DNA from: CAIKZJ01 sp041675325
Lineage (GTDB): Bacteria; Bacteroidota; Ignavibacteria; Tepidaquicellales; Tepidaquicellaceae
Direction: 5' to 3'
Length of the DNA: 64,000 nt
Assembly (NCBI GenBank): GCA_041675325.1
Contig: JBAYUG010000004.1
Location: 1-64,000, forward strand
Shown: positions 1 through 8,920 of the stretch, in pieces
Position numbering within the stretch: the first letter of the stretch is position 1
How the letters are laid out: each line of letters opens with the position of its first letter
Position numbers and translations under genes: made by a program
The notes under the pieces: generated by a model
What the model was told of the DNA's origin: nothing
The model's database searches: none
Seen by the model: only the letters and a program-made list of their open reading frames with translations

Positions 1-42
1 GGAAAAGTTCTTGACACAAAAAGAATGATGATGATAAAGTGA
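1..42 (+). CDS. 3' end of a T9SS-secreted protein (partial)
   Basis: The window opens inside a reading frame whose last 13 codons read GKVLDTKRMMMIK before a TGA stop. Except for one residue this equals the end of the protein at 362-1702, so it is the tail of a Type IX secretion C-terminal sorting domain. The rest of the gene lies outside the window. The near identity suggests a close paralogue of the 362-1702 gene and a local duplication. Confidence 0.75.
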   Translation, partial: GKVLDTKRMMMIK

Positions 43-93
43 TCCGCCGCGGTGGATCACGTTATCAGAAATCCTCGATAACGAAGCGTATCG
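43..93. repeat. Hairpin pair; palindrome TCCGCCGCGGTGGA in the first loop
   Basis: Two hairpins follow the partial gene. In the first, AGTGA and TCAC arms enclose the 14-nt palindrome TCCGCCGCGGTGGA (43-56). In the second, CGATA (76-80) and TATCG (89-93) arms enclose a short plain loop. The homologous spacer at 1694-1754 has the reverse pattern: a plain first loop and a palindrome in the second. The palindromes therefore look like additions to pre-existing loops. No T-run follows, so a classical terminator is unlikely. Confidence 0.6.
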
Positions 94-176
94 GGAATTT
101 ACATAAAATGAATTAAACAATAATATTAAAACAAAAATAATAAACTCTTTTATTAATAATTTTAATTATAAAATTT

Positions 177-233
177 ATGAAAAATTTAAACTCAATCAGA
201 ATAAAACTATTAGTTCTAACAGTTACAGCATAA
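177..233 (+). pseudogene. Truncated signal-peptide fragment, copy of the 1837 gene start
   Basis: A short frame reads MKNLNSIRIKLLVLTVTA and then stops. It matches the signal peptide start of the large secreted protein at 1837 (MKNLNSIRIKLFILTVTV) almost codon for codon, and the flanking spacer is also homologous. It is best read as the 5' stub left by a segmental duplication, not a gene. The 128 bases from 234 to 361 are AT-rich and show no other feature. Confidence 0.6.
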
Positions 234-361
234 GAGAAAATTAAAGGTGCTGAATGCATAAGTCGAAAGCAAAGAGGTATCTTTAATTATAGATTTAAAT
301 TAATAAGATTATTGTATATTTTATTTCTAATAAGAATATTGATTAATTTATTTAATTAATT

Positions 362-1702
362 ATGAAACATCAAAAAACTCTTTCCCGGATCCTTGATGGA
401 TTAATATTGCTTGTATTTATTCTTTTCTTTTCGTCCGCCGGATTTCAGGACAGAAACACGTCCGGCTGGTATCAGCAATGGTTTCCGAACTTGAACGGAA
501 GCACGATTCAGGATATTACTTTTCTTGATAGTCTTACGGGGTTTGCTGTAACAACCCCCGATGCATCGGACATTGGATACATTTTAAAAACGTCTAATGG
601 AGGTGATAATTGGTTTACTGTTCATACTTATCCACCACCCAATGGAAATGTTGGATTTACAAGAATAAAGTTTGCAACAGATAGCATTGGTTATGCTTCT
701 ACCGATTATCTGCACTTTTTTAAGACAACAAACGCAGGACTGAATTGGAATAATATTTCCGAGCCTCCATGGGGATTAGCAGATATGTCAGTTGTTAATA
801 AAGATACTATATTGAGCGTCAGTAGTAGTGGGTTTGGTGGTGGTGTATTCCGTTCAATCAACGGCGGTCTAAACTGGCAGTATATCTGGAATAACAGTCC
901 TAATGGCAATCCTGACCATATATATATGTTTGATAAGAATTTAGGATTTACACAAGATGGTTCAAATTATATGCGAAGAACGACTAACGGTGGATTTAAC
1001 TGGGACTTAGTCTCGGGAGAATTTTATGGAGCTATTCAATTCTTTGACGGCAATACAGGGTGGAAGATATATGACAGTTTAAAGAAAACAACAAATGGTG
1101 GTATAAATTGGTTTACACAAAAAACTCCAAATATATCTTATAGCTTTTCATATCCCTTAGGATTCTCTGTTTTAAATAAGGATACAGTTTGGATGGTAGG
1201 AGCAAGAAAGTGGCAAAAACCACCAGTTTATAAAACAACTAATGGAGGTCTAAACTGGGGATATCAATATCCCGACACAACATTGCAGATTTATAAATTT
1301 GGTTTCATTCAATTTGTGAATTCTAAAGTAGGATGGATTAGTCCAGCCAGCCCTACATCTTTAATGCACACTACAACAGGAGGGAATGATACAACCATAA
1401 TCACAAAAATAAACAGTAATGAAAAGGTGGAACTATTAGACTATCAATTATATCAGAACTATCCGAATCCGTTCAATGCAAGAACAGTTGTTAGTTGTCA
1501 GTTGTTAGTTGTTAGTAATTTGTCAATTAAAGTTTATGATGTGCAGGGACAAGAGGTACAAACTCTTGTTCAAGGAAAACTGAACCCGGGAGTTTATGAA
1601 TATTTTTTCAATGGTAATAATCTTTCAAGCGGGATATATTTCTATTCAATGATTATCGACGGAAAAGTTCTTGACACAAAAAGAATGTTGATGATAAAGT
1701 GA
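362..1702 (+). CDS. T9SS-secreted BNR/YCF48-like beta-propeller protein
   Basis: Predicted extracellular protein of 446 aa. Residues 8-27 form a hydrophobic signal segment. Six K/R-T-x-N-G/A-G-x-N-W motifs (about 76-84, 121-129, 164-172, 206-214, 242-250, 291-299) match the blades of Ycf48/BNR-type beta-propellers. Residues 361-446 form a type A T9SS sorting domain starting YQLYQNYPNPFN and ending in MLMIK, so export through the outer membrane is expected. The usual NPTTKI strand is replaced by a stretch encoded by a GTTGTTAGTT-type repeat (1486-1515). Its ligand is not evident. The cut gene at 1-42 ends almost identically. The stop codon lies within the stem of a hairpin at 1694-1717. Confidence 0.8.
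   Translation: MKHQKTLSRILDGLILLVFILFFSSAGFQDRNTSGWYQQWFPNLNGSTIQDITFLDSLTGFAVTTPDASDIGYILKTSNGGDNWFTVHTYPPPNGNVGFTRIKFATDSIGYASTDYLHFFKTTNAGLNWNNISEPPWGLADMSVVNKDTILSVSSSGFGGGVFRSINGGLNWQYIWNNSPNGNPDHIYMFDKNLGFTQDGSNYMRRTTNGGFNWDLVSGEFYGAIQFFDGNTGWKIYDSLKKTTNGGINWFTQKTPNISYSFSYPLGFSVLNKDTVWMVGARKWQKPPVYKTTNGGLNWGYQYPDTTLQIYKFGFIQFVNSKVGWISPASPTSLMHTTTGGNDTTIITKINSNEKVELLDYQLYQNYPNPFNARTVVSCQLLVVSNLSIKVYDVQGQEVQTLVQGKLNPGVYEYFFNGNNLSSGIYFYSMIIDGKVLDTKRMLMIK
1486..1515 (+). repeat. GTTGTTAGTT-type low-complexity repeat inside coding sequence
   Basis: The DNA is built from shuffled GTTGTTAGTT and GTCAGTTGTTAGT words and is translated as a Val/Leu-rich stretch (VVSCQLLVV). It sits exactly where type A T9SS domains normally carry the NPTTKIRF strand. 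The frame stays open and the downstream domain is intact, so the insertion or expansion is tolerated. Confidence 0.55.
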
Positions 1703-1754
1703 CGGAAATCACTTTATCAGAAATCCTCGATAGTTCGCCGTGGCGAACGTATCG
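1694..1754. repeat. Hairpin pair; palindrome GTTCGCCGTGGCGAAC in the second loop
   Basis: Hairpin one is a perfect 9-bp stem, ATAAAGTGA (1694-1702) and TCACTTTAT (1709-1717), with loop CGGAAA; its left arm includes the stop codon of the upstream gene. Hairpin two has CGATA (1728-1732) and TATCG (1750-1754) arms around the palindrome GTTCGCCGTGGCGAAC (1733-1748). It is homologous to 35-93, where the palindrome is in the other loop. No T-run follows. Confidence 0.6.
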
Positions 1755-1836
1755 GGAATGTACTTAAAATAAATTAGACAATTATATTAGAATTAATCAA
1801 CAAACTATTTTATGAAAAATTTTAAGTATAAAATTT

Positions 1837-4800
1837 ATGAAAAATTTAAACTCAATCAGAATAAAACTATTTATTCTAACAGTTACAGTTGCACTATTTT
1901 TAGCCTCACAGTTTACAAGCCCAAGTGCAGGCGAAAAGGGTGTTTCAGATACAATAACTAATCCGGTACCTGACAGTCAGTTTATAATAGGGGCATTTCA
2001 CAACGGAACTGATTTAGATTATGAATATCAGGATAGTTTAAGTTTAAATACATGGCATCATTATACAGCTCCAACAGGATGGGGCTGGCCGGGAACAATC
2101 AATGATAATTATAATGGCGACCCATTGGAGTACGGTCCGGGGGTTATGTCAAGAATTGATAATAATAACAACAACAAAGGAATGCGCACTCTCATGAACA
2201 GGCCTATAATTGAGTATTTGGTAGGCGGACAAAGGATAGATTATCAATGTGAATTTATTGATTCAAATTTTAATGCAAGCCGCTATTGGTATTATGCGTA
2301 CAGATATTCAGATAGAGCGTCAAATATTGTTGATATTGTTGACAGTTCCCGGTATGGTGATAGCATAGAGATGGTAAAACATTGTATAAGAACAGAACAA
2401 AGCCAGACAAACGGATTTGTAGCAATAGATTCCGGTTTAAGAGCAAACCGAGAATTAGCCTTTATCAAAACGAATGACTGGATAAGAGATGATGCTTATG
2501 AATGGTACATTATGCCAAGAATAAGAATAGACTCTGCGTTTGCCGCTAATGGCAATAATGACTCGATTACAGTTTGCATAATTGTTCTTCATGGATGGAA
2601 TGATACTATTGTAAAGGAAATACCTATTAGAATAGAAAATTTTAAAGACAGTATCAATAATTTATATGATGGAAGTTATAGGGAAATGTATAGTTTTTTG
2701 TTAGGCCAAACAAAACTTGAAATATCATCCGCTGAAATTGATTCCTTTTTCATTAATCCGGATGGGAATACTTTTTGGTGGGAAGGTTCAGTAAATAAAA
2801 CTGATATAAAAATTTATTGGTCGGGTAAATGCGATATGTGGATTGATAGGGTGAGATTAGAAAACAGACCGGCGCATCAATATATGACACAAAAAGACTC
2901 GGTGTTGATTTCAAAAGTAAACTTAGAAGTAAGCTGGGCAGGAAGAAATTACGAAGCCACAAATCCAATACCAAATTACATATACTATGAGGAATGCCAG
3001 ATGAGCCACTTCCCGGCAATTAAAGCATTAAATCAGCAAATTACAACCTATCCGGGTAGCAATACTGAATTAATAATATTTCTTAACTACGACCTTTTCA
3101 AGGCACATATTCCGCAAAGCTGGAAATACAATTTATACGCAGATTTGCTTAAGAAATATTTATATGATGATTATGGGCTGAGAACAATAGTTATGGGCTC
3201 TTATGCTCTTGAAGGATGGGATGAGGATGACCTGCCAAAAGATGAGCAATATAGAAATTCATTTCATCCAATAACTCTATCGAGTTCGCCTTATGATGCA
3301 GACATCGGAATATTATCTAATACACTCTCACCCGGCAATTATGACACATGGCTTCAGGAACATTTTGATGATTCCGTGCATTTGTCCGGTGTTAATTATT
3401 CATACATTAGTAATTTGATGGATAGTTTAAGCCGCAATGGTATGAGAATAATAAACGGAACGCAGTCACATCTCTGGTTTAAAGAAGGTCATAAACTAAA
3501 AGAGCCGTCAAACGAAGAGCTTGAACTTCAGGCAAACCTTGCTCTTACATATAATGCAAAAGGACTTATTTGGTTTAATTATGTATCTGATAGAACATAT
3601 ATAGGAAGCTCGTATTATTGCAGAGGAGTTATGGAATACTTTCAGCTTTTACAAAAACCCGTTCCAAGAACATCCAACGTTTACGGAAAAAATAAATATC
3701 TTAAAGTGTGCCAGATTGACAGCATGCTCGCAAAACGAGGACCGTATATAATAAGTTTTAACCCCGCCTTGACAAATAATTGTATATACAGGCTTAGCAG
3801 CGAAAGAGAAGAATTTTTAACAAATACTTTTATTGGTGATGTTATCACATACAAAATAAGCAGCACAACTCCTGAATGTACGGAAGACAACCCCGGCGGC
3901 ACAAGTCCTCAGGGTCTCGTTTATGAATGTAAACCGGATAGATATCTGCAGGCAGCCACTTTCAAAAAAAGTACAAGCGATATAAATAAGTATTTCATGA
4001 TTGTTAACAGAAGATGCTCGCCTTATATAGATGAATCATCCGAAGATAACAGAGGCGGCAGAAGATTTGTAAGGGTAAGATTTGACGCAAACTCATCTGA
4101 GTTTGCAAACTTTAACAACTGGAAAATTATAGATATTGATTCAAACAAAACAGTAACTGTTTTCGATAAAAGAGCAACTGCCTTGCTTGACCTCGGCTGG
4201 TATAATCCGGGTCAGGGGAAACTGTATAAAGTAGCTCCCGTCATGCAGGAAGGGGGAACACTGGTTTGCGATGAGGCAGTATCTCCCTCAACATTTACGT
4301 GCAATGGAATGGTTTTCAACAATGGCTATGACCTTACAATATCTCCATATACAACAATAACATTTTCAAATTATGCGGGTATAGAAATGAACGGCGGAAG
4401 TTTTGAATGCGGAGAGTTTTCTGATGATAGCCAGGTCACCTTTAACGGTACAGATAGTTTAAAAGGAATTATACTTTCTAACTGTTCAAGTGTTGGCATT
4501 TACAACACAAGTATTAGCGATCTTAAAAATGACAGTTCAGAAACAGCAGTATTGATTTCAAACTGCATCAGCACTAACATTAAAGGCAGCATCTTCAATG
4601 CAGCAACAAACGTAGGTGGGATAAGTATATCATTTACCGATTGTCCGCAGGAGACGATGTCTTTAAACGTAAGCGAATGCATTTTTCTGATGGGTTCAAG
4701 CGGATGTGACGCATTAAGCATCTCGTCAAACGGCTCGCCGTCTGTTGCAGTTTTATTAGATTGGTGCACTTTCACAACCTCTAACGACAGTTCTAATGCA

Positions 4801-6489
4801 TTAAGATTGATAAACGTAACGGGAGGAGCTGTAAAAAACAGCACATTCGTTAATTTTAATACTACAATAACTGCACTCGGCTCTGCTTTTGACATGTATA
4901 ACAATAAAATACTCGGTAAAACTTACTCAGCGGGAATACAATGCCTGACAGGCAGCAATCTATCAATGGGACCGAACTCAGGACTTTACCTAGGAGGTTA
5001 TAATTACATCAGAAACTACGGCACTTCTTCAAGCAATATTTACACAGACAATTCGTTTTTTGACATAGATTGCGGCAATAACGAATTTGATATTGATGAG
5101 ACAGATTATTCAAAACATCTGACAGGAACGATGATCGATAATGGATCTGCTTATGTAATGGCATATAAAAACTGCTTCCATGAAGACAGCATTACGAACA
5201 TAGAGGCTGTACACGATGTAAAATGGGGTGAGACCAATTCTGATGTAAATTTCCTATTTGAACCATACTTCTGCGATCTGACACCTCCTCAGGACTTTGT
5301 AGTTTTTGATGTTTATGGATTTTCTGATACTGTTTATTACAAATCAGGAGGAGAGGGAAGCGGAATTAATCCGAATAAAACTTTAAATATTGAAGAAAAC
5401 ATATACAAAAGCTTAAAAGACACGGTAAATATAAATCTCAGAAAGCGAAATTATCAAACTGTAGAAACAAGCTCGAAACTGATACTTACACAGTATCCCG
5501 ACAGTCTTGAAAGCATAGGAATGGTACAGAAACTATACATGGCATCACTCAACCTTGACAGCACAAAAATAGGATTAACTAAGACATTCCTTGAAAATCT
5601 GATAACCAATAACACACAAAACCCAAGCCTCATAAAACGTGCATTTTATTTCATACAGAAATGCAAGGTGAAACTCGGACAGTATCAGTCTGCACTCGAG
5701 GGATTTCAGTATATAATGACACATAATCCTTATACATACGAAGGACTCGTCGCATCATGGGATTATGCAGCAACTTATCTTCTTATGGGAACAGGAGGAA
5801 GTATTCAAGGTGATAACGAACAAACACATGAAGATTTCAATACTCCTGCAGACACGCTATTAAGCCGTATGTCAAAACGTGATATTAATTCAGCAAAGAA
5901 CAAAAACTCAAACACAAACGAACAAATAACAAAAATATTCTACGAGAAAATAAAGAACACGACAAAAGATGACAGAGTAAAACAAGAAGAGAAGATAAAA
6001 ACACTTGAAAAGAAGCTGGAATCTTCAAAGAGCACATCGGAAAAGAACGAAGCCGCAAGAGAGCTTGCAACGATGAAACAGATAAAAGAAGCAGTTAAGA
6101 TAAAGAAACCTAATACTGTCATGAATCATATTCAGATAATGAATGATGACATAAAGAAAGTCTTTGGAGTTGGAAAGCAAAGCTCAAAGGAATCAACAAA
6201 TAGTCTAATTCCTCAGACGTATCAGTTATATCAAAACTATCCGAACCCGTTTAATCCAACGACAAAGATCGCCTTCGACCTGCCAAAAGATGCAAAGGTG
6301 AAACTTGTAATTTATGATATACTCGGAAGAGAAATGAAAACGCTCGTAAACAACGAATTCCGTTCAGCAGGGAAATACATCACCGAGTTCAACGGTTCGA
6401 ACATGGCAAGCGGAATTTATTTCGCAAGAATACTCGTAAATGAGGGAAAAGATTTTATTGCAGTTAAGAAGATGGTTCTTCTCAAATAA
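1837..6489 (+). CDS. Very large T9SS-secreted multidomain protein
   Basis: Predicted secreted protein of 1550 aa with a signal peptide (about 1-25). The N-terminal ~650 residues match no family I can name firmly; a segment near residue 580 (LALTYNAKGLIWFNY) looks like a TIM-barrel strand of glycosidase-like proteins, which is weak evidence. Residues ~810-1055 are Asn/Ser-rich short beta repeats typical of right-handed parallel beta-helices. Residues ~1220-1320 look helical and TPR-like, and 1365-1425 form a charged Lys/Glu coiled coil. Residues 1462-1550 are a type A T9SS sorting domain (YQNYPNPFNPTTKI, ending KKMVLLK). The ATG at 1837 is chosen because it starts the signal peptide; an ATG at 1812 is out of frame. 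Its 5' end is duplicated at 177-233. A terminator follows. Confidence 0.75.
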   Translation: MKNLNSIRIKLFILTVTVALFLASQFTSPSAGEKGVSDTITNPVPDSQFIIGAFHNGTDLDYEYQDSLSLNTWHHYTAPTGWGWPGTINDNYNGDPLEYGPGVMSRIDNNNNNKGMRTLMNRPIIEYLVGGQRIDYQCEFIDSNFNASRYWYYAYRYSDRASNIVDIVDSSRYGDSIEMVKHCIRTEQSQTNGFVAIDSGLRANRELAFIKTNDWIRDDAYEWYIMPRIRIDSAFAANGNNDSITVCIIVLHGWNDTIVKEIPIRIENFKDSINNLYDGSYREMYSFLLGQTKLEISSAEIDSFFINPDGNTFWWEGSVNKTDIKIYWSGKCDMWIDRVRLENRPAHQYMTQKDSVLISKVNLEVSWAGRNYEATNPIPNYIYYEECQMSHFPAIKALNQQITTYPGSNTELIIFLNYDLFKAHIPQSWKYNLYADLLKKYLYDDYGLRTIVMGSYALEGWDEDDLPKDEQYRNSFHPITLSSSPYDADIGILSNTLSPGNYDTWLQEHFDDSVHLSGVNYSYISNLMDSLSRNGMRIINGTQSHLWFKEGHKLKEPSNEELELQANLALTYNAKGLIWFNYVSDRTYIGSSYYCRGVMEYFQLLQKPVPRTSNVYGKNKYLKVCQIDSMLAKRGPYIISFNPALTNNCIYRLSSEREEFLTNTFIGDVITYKISSTTPECTEDNPGGTSPQGLVYECKPDRYLQAATFKKSTSDINKYFMIVNRRCSPYIDESSEDNRGGRRFVRVRFDANSSEFANFNNWKIIDIDSNKTVTVFDKRATALLDLGWYNPGQGKLYKVAPVMQEGGTLVCDEAVSPSTFTCNGMVFNNGYDLTISPYTTITFSNYAGIEMNGGSFECGEFSDDSQVTFNGTDSLKGIILSNCSSVGIYNTSISDLKNDSSETAVLISNCISTNIKGSIFNAATNVGGISISFTDCPQETMSLNVSECIFLMGSSGCDALSISSNGSPSVAVLLDWCTFTTSNDSSNALRLINVTGGAVKNSTFVNFNTTITALGSAFDMYNNKILGKTYSAGIQCLTGSNLSMGPNSGLYLGGYNYIRNYGTSSSNIYTDNSFFDIDCGNNEFDIDETDYSKHLTGTMIDNGSAYVMAYKNCFHEDSITNIEAVHDVKWGETNSDVNFLFEPYFCDLTPPQDFVVFDVYGFSDTVYYKSGGEGSGINPNKTLNIEENIYKSLKDTVNINLRKRNYQTVETSSKLILTQYPDSLESIGMVQKLYMASLNLDSTKIGLTKTFLENLITNNTQNPSLIKRAFYFIQKCKVKLGQYQSALEGFQYIMTHNPYTYEGLVASWDYAATYLLMGTGGSIQGDNEQTHEDFNTPADTLLSRMSKRDINSAKNKNSNTNEQITKIFYEKIKNTTKDDRVKQEEKIKTLEKKLESSKSTSEKNEAARELATMKQIKEAVKIKKPNTVMNHIQIMNDDIKKVFGVGKQSSKESTNSLIPQTYQLYQNYPNPFNPTTKIAFDLPKDAKVKLVIYDILGREMKTLVNNEFRSAGKYITEFNGSNMASGIYFARILVNEGKDFIAVKKMVLLK

Positions 6490-6511
6490 AACCGTGATTA
6501 AAAACCTATAC

Positions 6512-6546
6512 AAAGTCTGCCTCAATTATATGCGGCAGACTTTTTT
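6512..6546 (+). terminator. Rho-independent terminator after the large secreted gene
   Basis: Stem AAAGTCTGCC (6512-6521) pairs with GGCAGACTTT (6534-6543), followed by more T residues. It lies 23 bases after the stop codon of the 1837-6489 gene. Confidence 0.8.
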
Positions 6547-6648
6547 ATTTGTATAATATATAGAAACTACCAATATTGGGACAGCCTAATATTACGTAAT
6601 GATTAAGAATTTATATTATGATTACATTATTTTTAACTAAGAAAATAA

Positions 6649-6705
6649 ACTGCTGAAGAAGCTTCAAAGAAAACAGCAAAAGAATTGAGAGGTTTTAAAA
6701 AATAA
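6649..6705 (+). pseudogene. Possible 3' remnant of a small Lys/Ala-rich gene
   Basis: Nineteen codons read TAEEASKKTAKELRGFKK then stop, with a stop codon directly upstream and no start. The composition looks coding, unlike the AT-rich surroundings. It may be the tail of a lost gene or chance. It sits against the end of the carbonic anhydrase gene on the other strand. Confidence 0.2.
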
Positions 6706-6706
6706 A

Positions 6707-7405
6707 TTATTGTAAGAAGGAAACTCTTCCCGTTGATACATCATAAACAGCTCCAACTATCTTTATTTCTCCTTTGTCTTCCATTTCTTTTAGTATAGGA
6801 CTGTTTTTTCTAATATAATCTAAACTCATTTCAACGTTTGTTTTTGCAACCATGTCAACAAGTTCGTGATTTTTAGATGACACTTCTTCGCCGGGATTCA
6901 TAGACACCGTTTTATCAACCGCGGGCATTATTTCTTTAACCACCTCTGTAAGATTTCCAAGCTCAACTTTATCTATAGCACCCTTTACGGCACCGCAGCT
7001 TGTATGTCCCATTACAAGTATTAGTTTTGAACCTGCAACTTTACAAGCGTATTCCATGCTGCCAAGAACCTCTTTTGTAATTACGTTACCTGCCAGTCTG
7101 TTTACAAAAATATCCCCTATACCTGCATCAAAAGCAATTTCAGGCGTAACTCGAGAGTCCATGCATCCATATATCACAGCCCACGGATATTGATCGTAAG
7201 AGGTCAGCTCTATGTCCACATTATAATCTATATCAGAACGCGTATTATGGAGAAACCTTTCGTTTCCGTCTTTCAGCAAGACTATTATAGAGTCAGGCGT
7301 AAGCGACTGCTGAAACTCTTTTGTTTTTGGATATATAACCTCCCAGTGCTGTGCGCTTGCACTCAAGGAAAAAAACAAACTTACAAGTAAAACTAACTGT
7401 TTCAT
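6707..7405 (-). CDS. Beta-class carbonic anhydrase, exported
   Basis: Catalyses CO2/bicarbonate interconversion. Numbered from the chosen start, the beta-class zinc site is visible: C81-x-D83-S-R85 (YGCMDSR) and H134-x-x-C137 (GHTSCG). The ATG at 7405 gives a clean signal peptide (MKQLVLLVSLFFSLSASAQ); the longer frame from 7438 would add 11 residues in front of it. Export to the periplasm is therefore expected, as for other exported beta enzymes. The gene lies 35 bases after the NifS-like gene on the same strand and is probably the last of a five-gene run starting near 11831. No strong Shine-Dalgarno site is seen. Confidence 0.88.
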   Translation of the reverse strand: MKQLVLLVSLFFSLSASAQHWEVIYPKTKEFQQSLTPDSIIVLLKDGNERFLHNTRSDIDYNVDIELTSYDQYPWAVIYGCMDSRVTPEIAFDAGIGDIFVNRLAGNVITKEVLGSMEYACKVAGSKLILVMGHTSCGAVKGAIDKVELGNLTEVVKEIMPAVDKTVSMNPGEEVSSKNHELVDMVAKTNVEMSLDYIRKNSPILKEMEDKGEIKIVGAVYDVSTGRVSFLQ

Positions 7406-7440
7406 TCGAATAAAATTAATTGTTATTTTTAATAACAATT

Positions 7441-8907
7441 TTAATCGGCTGAAAGTTTAAACCATTTATCTACATCAATAAAATTCTTTTGTTGATGCTT
7501 ATACCTATATTCGTTCGTGTGGTTATTGTAAACATAATCTTCCTGCCATTCCTTGTTGTTTTTTCCTATCTCGCGTAATGCATTACAAACCAAAAGTAAA
7601 TCTTTGTCCGTCATTGTCGGATGAAGTGAAAGCCTTACCCACCCTGGCTTTAAGGACAGGTCTCCGTTGCTGATTAAATCTGTGATATACTTTGAATGGT
7701 CATGGTCAACGTTCAGCAGATAGTGTCCATATGTTCCCGCGCAAGCGCACCCCCCTCTTACCTGAACGCCGTACCGGTCGCTTAGTAGCCTCACTATCAA
7801 GTTGTAATGTATGTTATCCATGTAGAAAGAGACAATACCAAGTCTGTGTTCAATGTTGTCGGCAAGTATATGAAGATTTGGAATTTCCCTTAATTCTTTA
7901 AATGCAATTTTTAAAAGCTGCTCTTCTCTTTTTAAAAGATTATCAATACCCATTTCGTTTTTCAGCTCTATGCATAAAGCTATTCTTATAGCCTGCAGAA
8001 ATCCCGGGGTTCCTCCATCCTCTCTTGTTTCAATGTCATTTATATACATATACTCTCCCCATGGATTCGTCCATTCCACGGTTCCGCCCCCCGGCTGATC
8101 AGGGCAATAGTTTTGATATAATTCTTTGTTAAATATTAACACCCCGGATGTTCCCGGTCCGCCAAGAAATTTATGTGGGGAAAAGAATATTGCATCAAGT
8201 CTTGTTTCCGAGTCTTCAGGATGCATATTAATTTCAACGTATGGAGCAGATGCAGCAAAATCTACAAAACAATAACCCCCGTGTTTGTGCATCAGCTTTG
8301 CCATTTCATGGTATGGCGGCTGTATTCCCGTTACATTTGAACATGCGCTGAATGAGCCGATTTTAATTTTTCTGTTCTTATATTTTAGCAGCTCTTTTTC
8401 AAGATTATCTAAATCACAGTGTAAATCTTTTCCCGGCTCTATTACCACAACATCTGCAATCGTTTCATACCACGAGGTCTGGTTAGAGTGATGCTCCATA
8501 TGTGTAAGAAAGACAACAGGTCTTTCCTCTTTTGGGATTACGTGTTTGTCAAGCTGTTTAATAAAATTTTTAAGCCCCAGTATTCTCTGAAACTTGTTTA
8601 TAACAGTCGTCATTCCAAATCCCGCTGTTATTATCAAATCGTTCTCTCCGGCATTGCAGTGCTGCTTTATCTTTTTTTGCGCAAGCTTGTAAGCCCTCGT
8701 CATTAATGCACCCGTCTCGCTCGTCTCTGTATGCGTATTCGCAACGTAAGGTCCTATTTTTTCTGATATAATATCTTCAATCGGTTTGTAAAGCCTGCCG
8801 CTTGCAACCCAGTCAGCATAAATCAGCCGTTGCTTGCCGTAAGGACTTTCATATTCCTGATTATTTCCTGTCGTATTTTGTCTGTATTTCTCGAAATATT
8901 TTTCCAT
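7441..8907 (-). CDS. Class V aminotransferase, cysteine desulfurase-like
   Basis: PLP enzyme of the NifS/SufS/Csd superfamily, 488 aa, longer than the usual ~400. Visible features are the Schiff-base lysine K246 in SPHKFLGG, the PLP-binding D216 (FVDFAAS), and an RGGCACAG loop at 384-391 at the position of the desulfurase catalytic cysteine. The extra length is at both ends, including a charged C-terminal tail. It could release sulfur from cysteine or act on a related substrate. No IscU/SufU scaffold is nearby, so a specialised role is possible. It lies 13 bases downstream of the hydrolase at 8921 and 35 upstream of the carbonic anhydrase. Confidence 0.75.
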   Translation of the reverse strand: MEKYFEKYRQNTTGNNQEYESPYGKQRLIYADWVASGRLYKPIEDIISEKIGPYVANTHTETSETGALMTRAYKLAQKKIKQHCNAGENDLIITAGFGMTTVINKFQRILGLKNFIKQLDKHVIPKEERPVVFLTHMEHHSNQTSWYETIADVVVIEPGKDLHCDLDNLEKELLKYKNRKIKIGSFSACSNVTGIQPPYHEMAKLMHKHGGYCFVDFAASAPYVEINMHPEDSETRLDAIFFSPHKFLGGPGTSGVLIFNKELYQNYCPDQPGGGTVEWTNPWGEYMYINDIETREDGGTPGFLQAIRIALCIELKNEMGIDNLLKREEQLLKIAFKELREIPNLHILADNIEHRLGIVSFYMDNIHYNLIVRLLSDRYGVQVRGGCACAGTYGHYLLNVDHDHSKYITDLISNGDLSLKPGWVRLSLHPTMTDKDLLLVCNALREIGKNNKEWQEDYVYNNHTNEYRYKHQQKNFIDVDKWFKLSAD

Positions 8908-8920
8908 GCTTATTTATAAT

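Noticed and set aside
1812..1836. Alternative ATG at 1812 for the large secreted gene
   Set aside because: It is out of frame with the signal peptide and closes after about 49 codons.
4500..4904. 134-codon minus-strand ORF inside the large secreted gene
   Set aside because: Antisense shadow of a beta-helix region; it carries no domain or start signal.
4942..4954. Palindrome TGCCTGACAGGCA in the large secreted gene, with a similar one at 9105
   Set aside because: Short enough to occur by chance in coding DNA; not linked to hairpin arms like the GC-rich palindromes.
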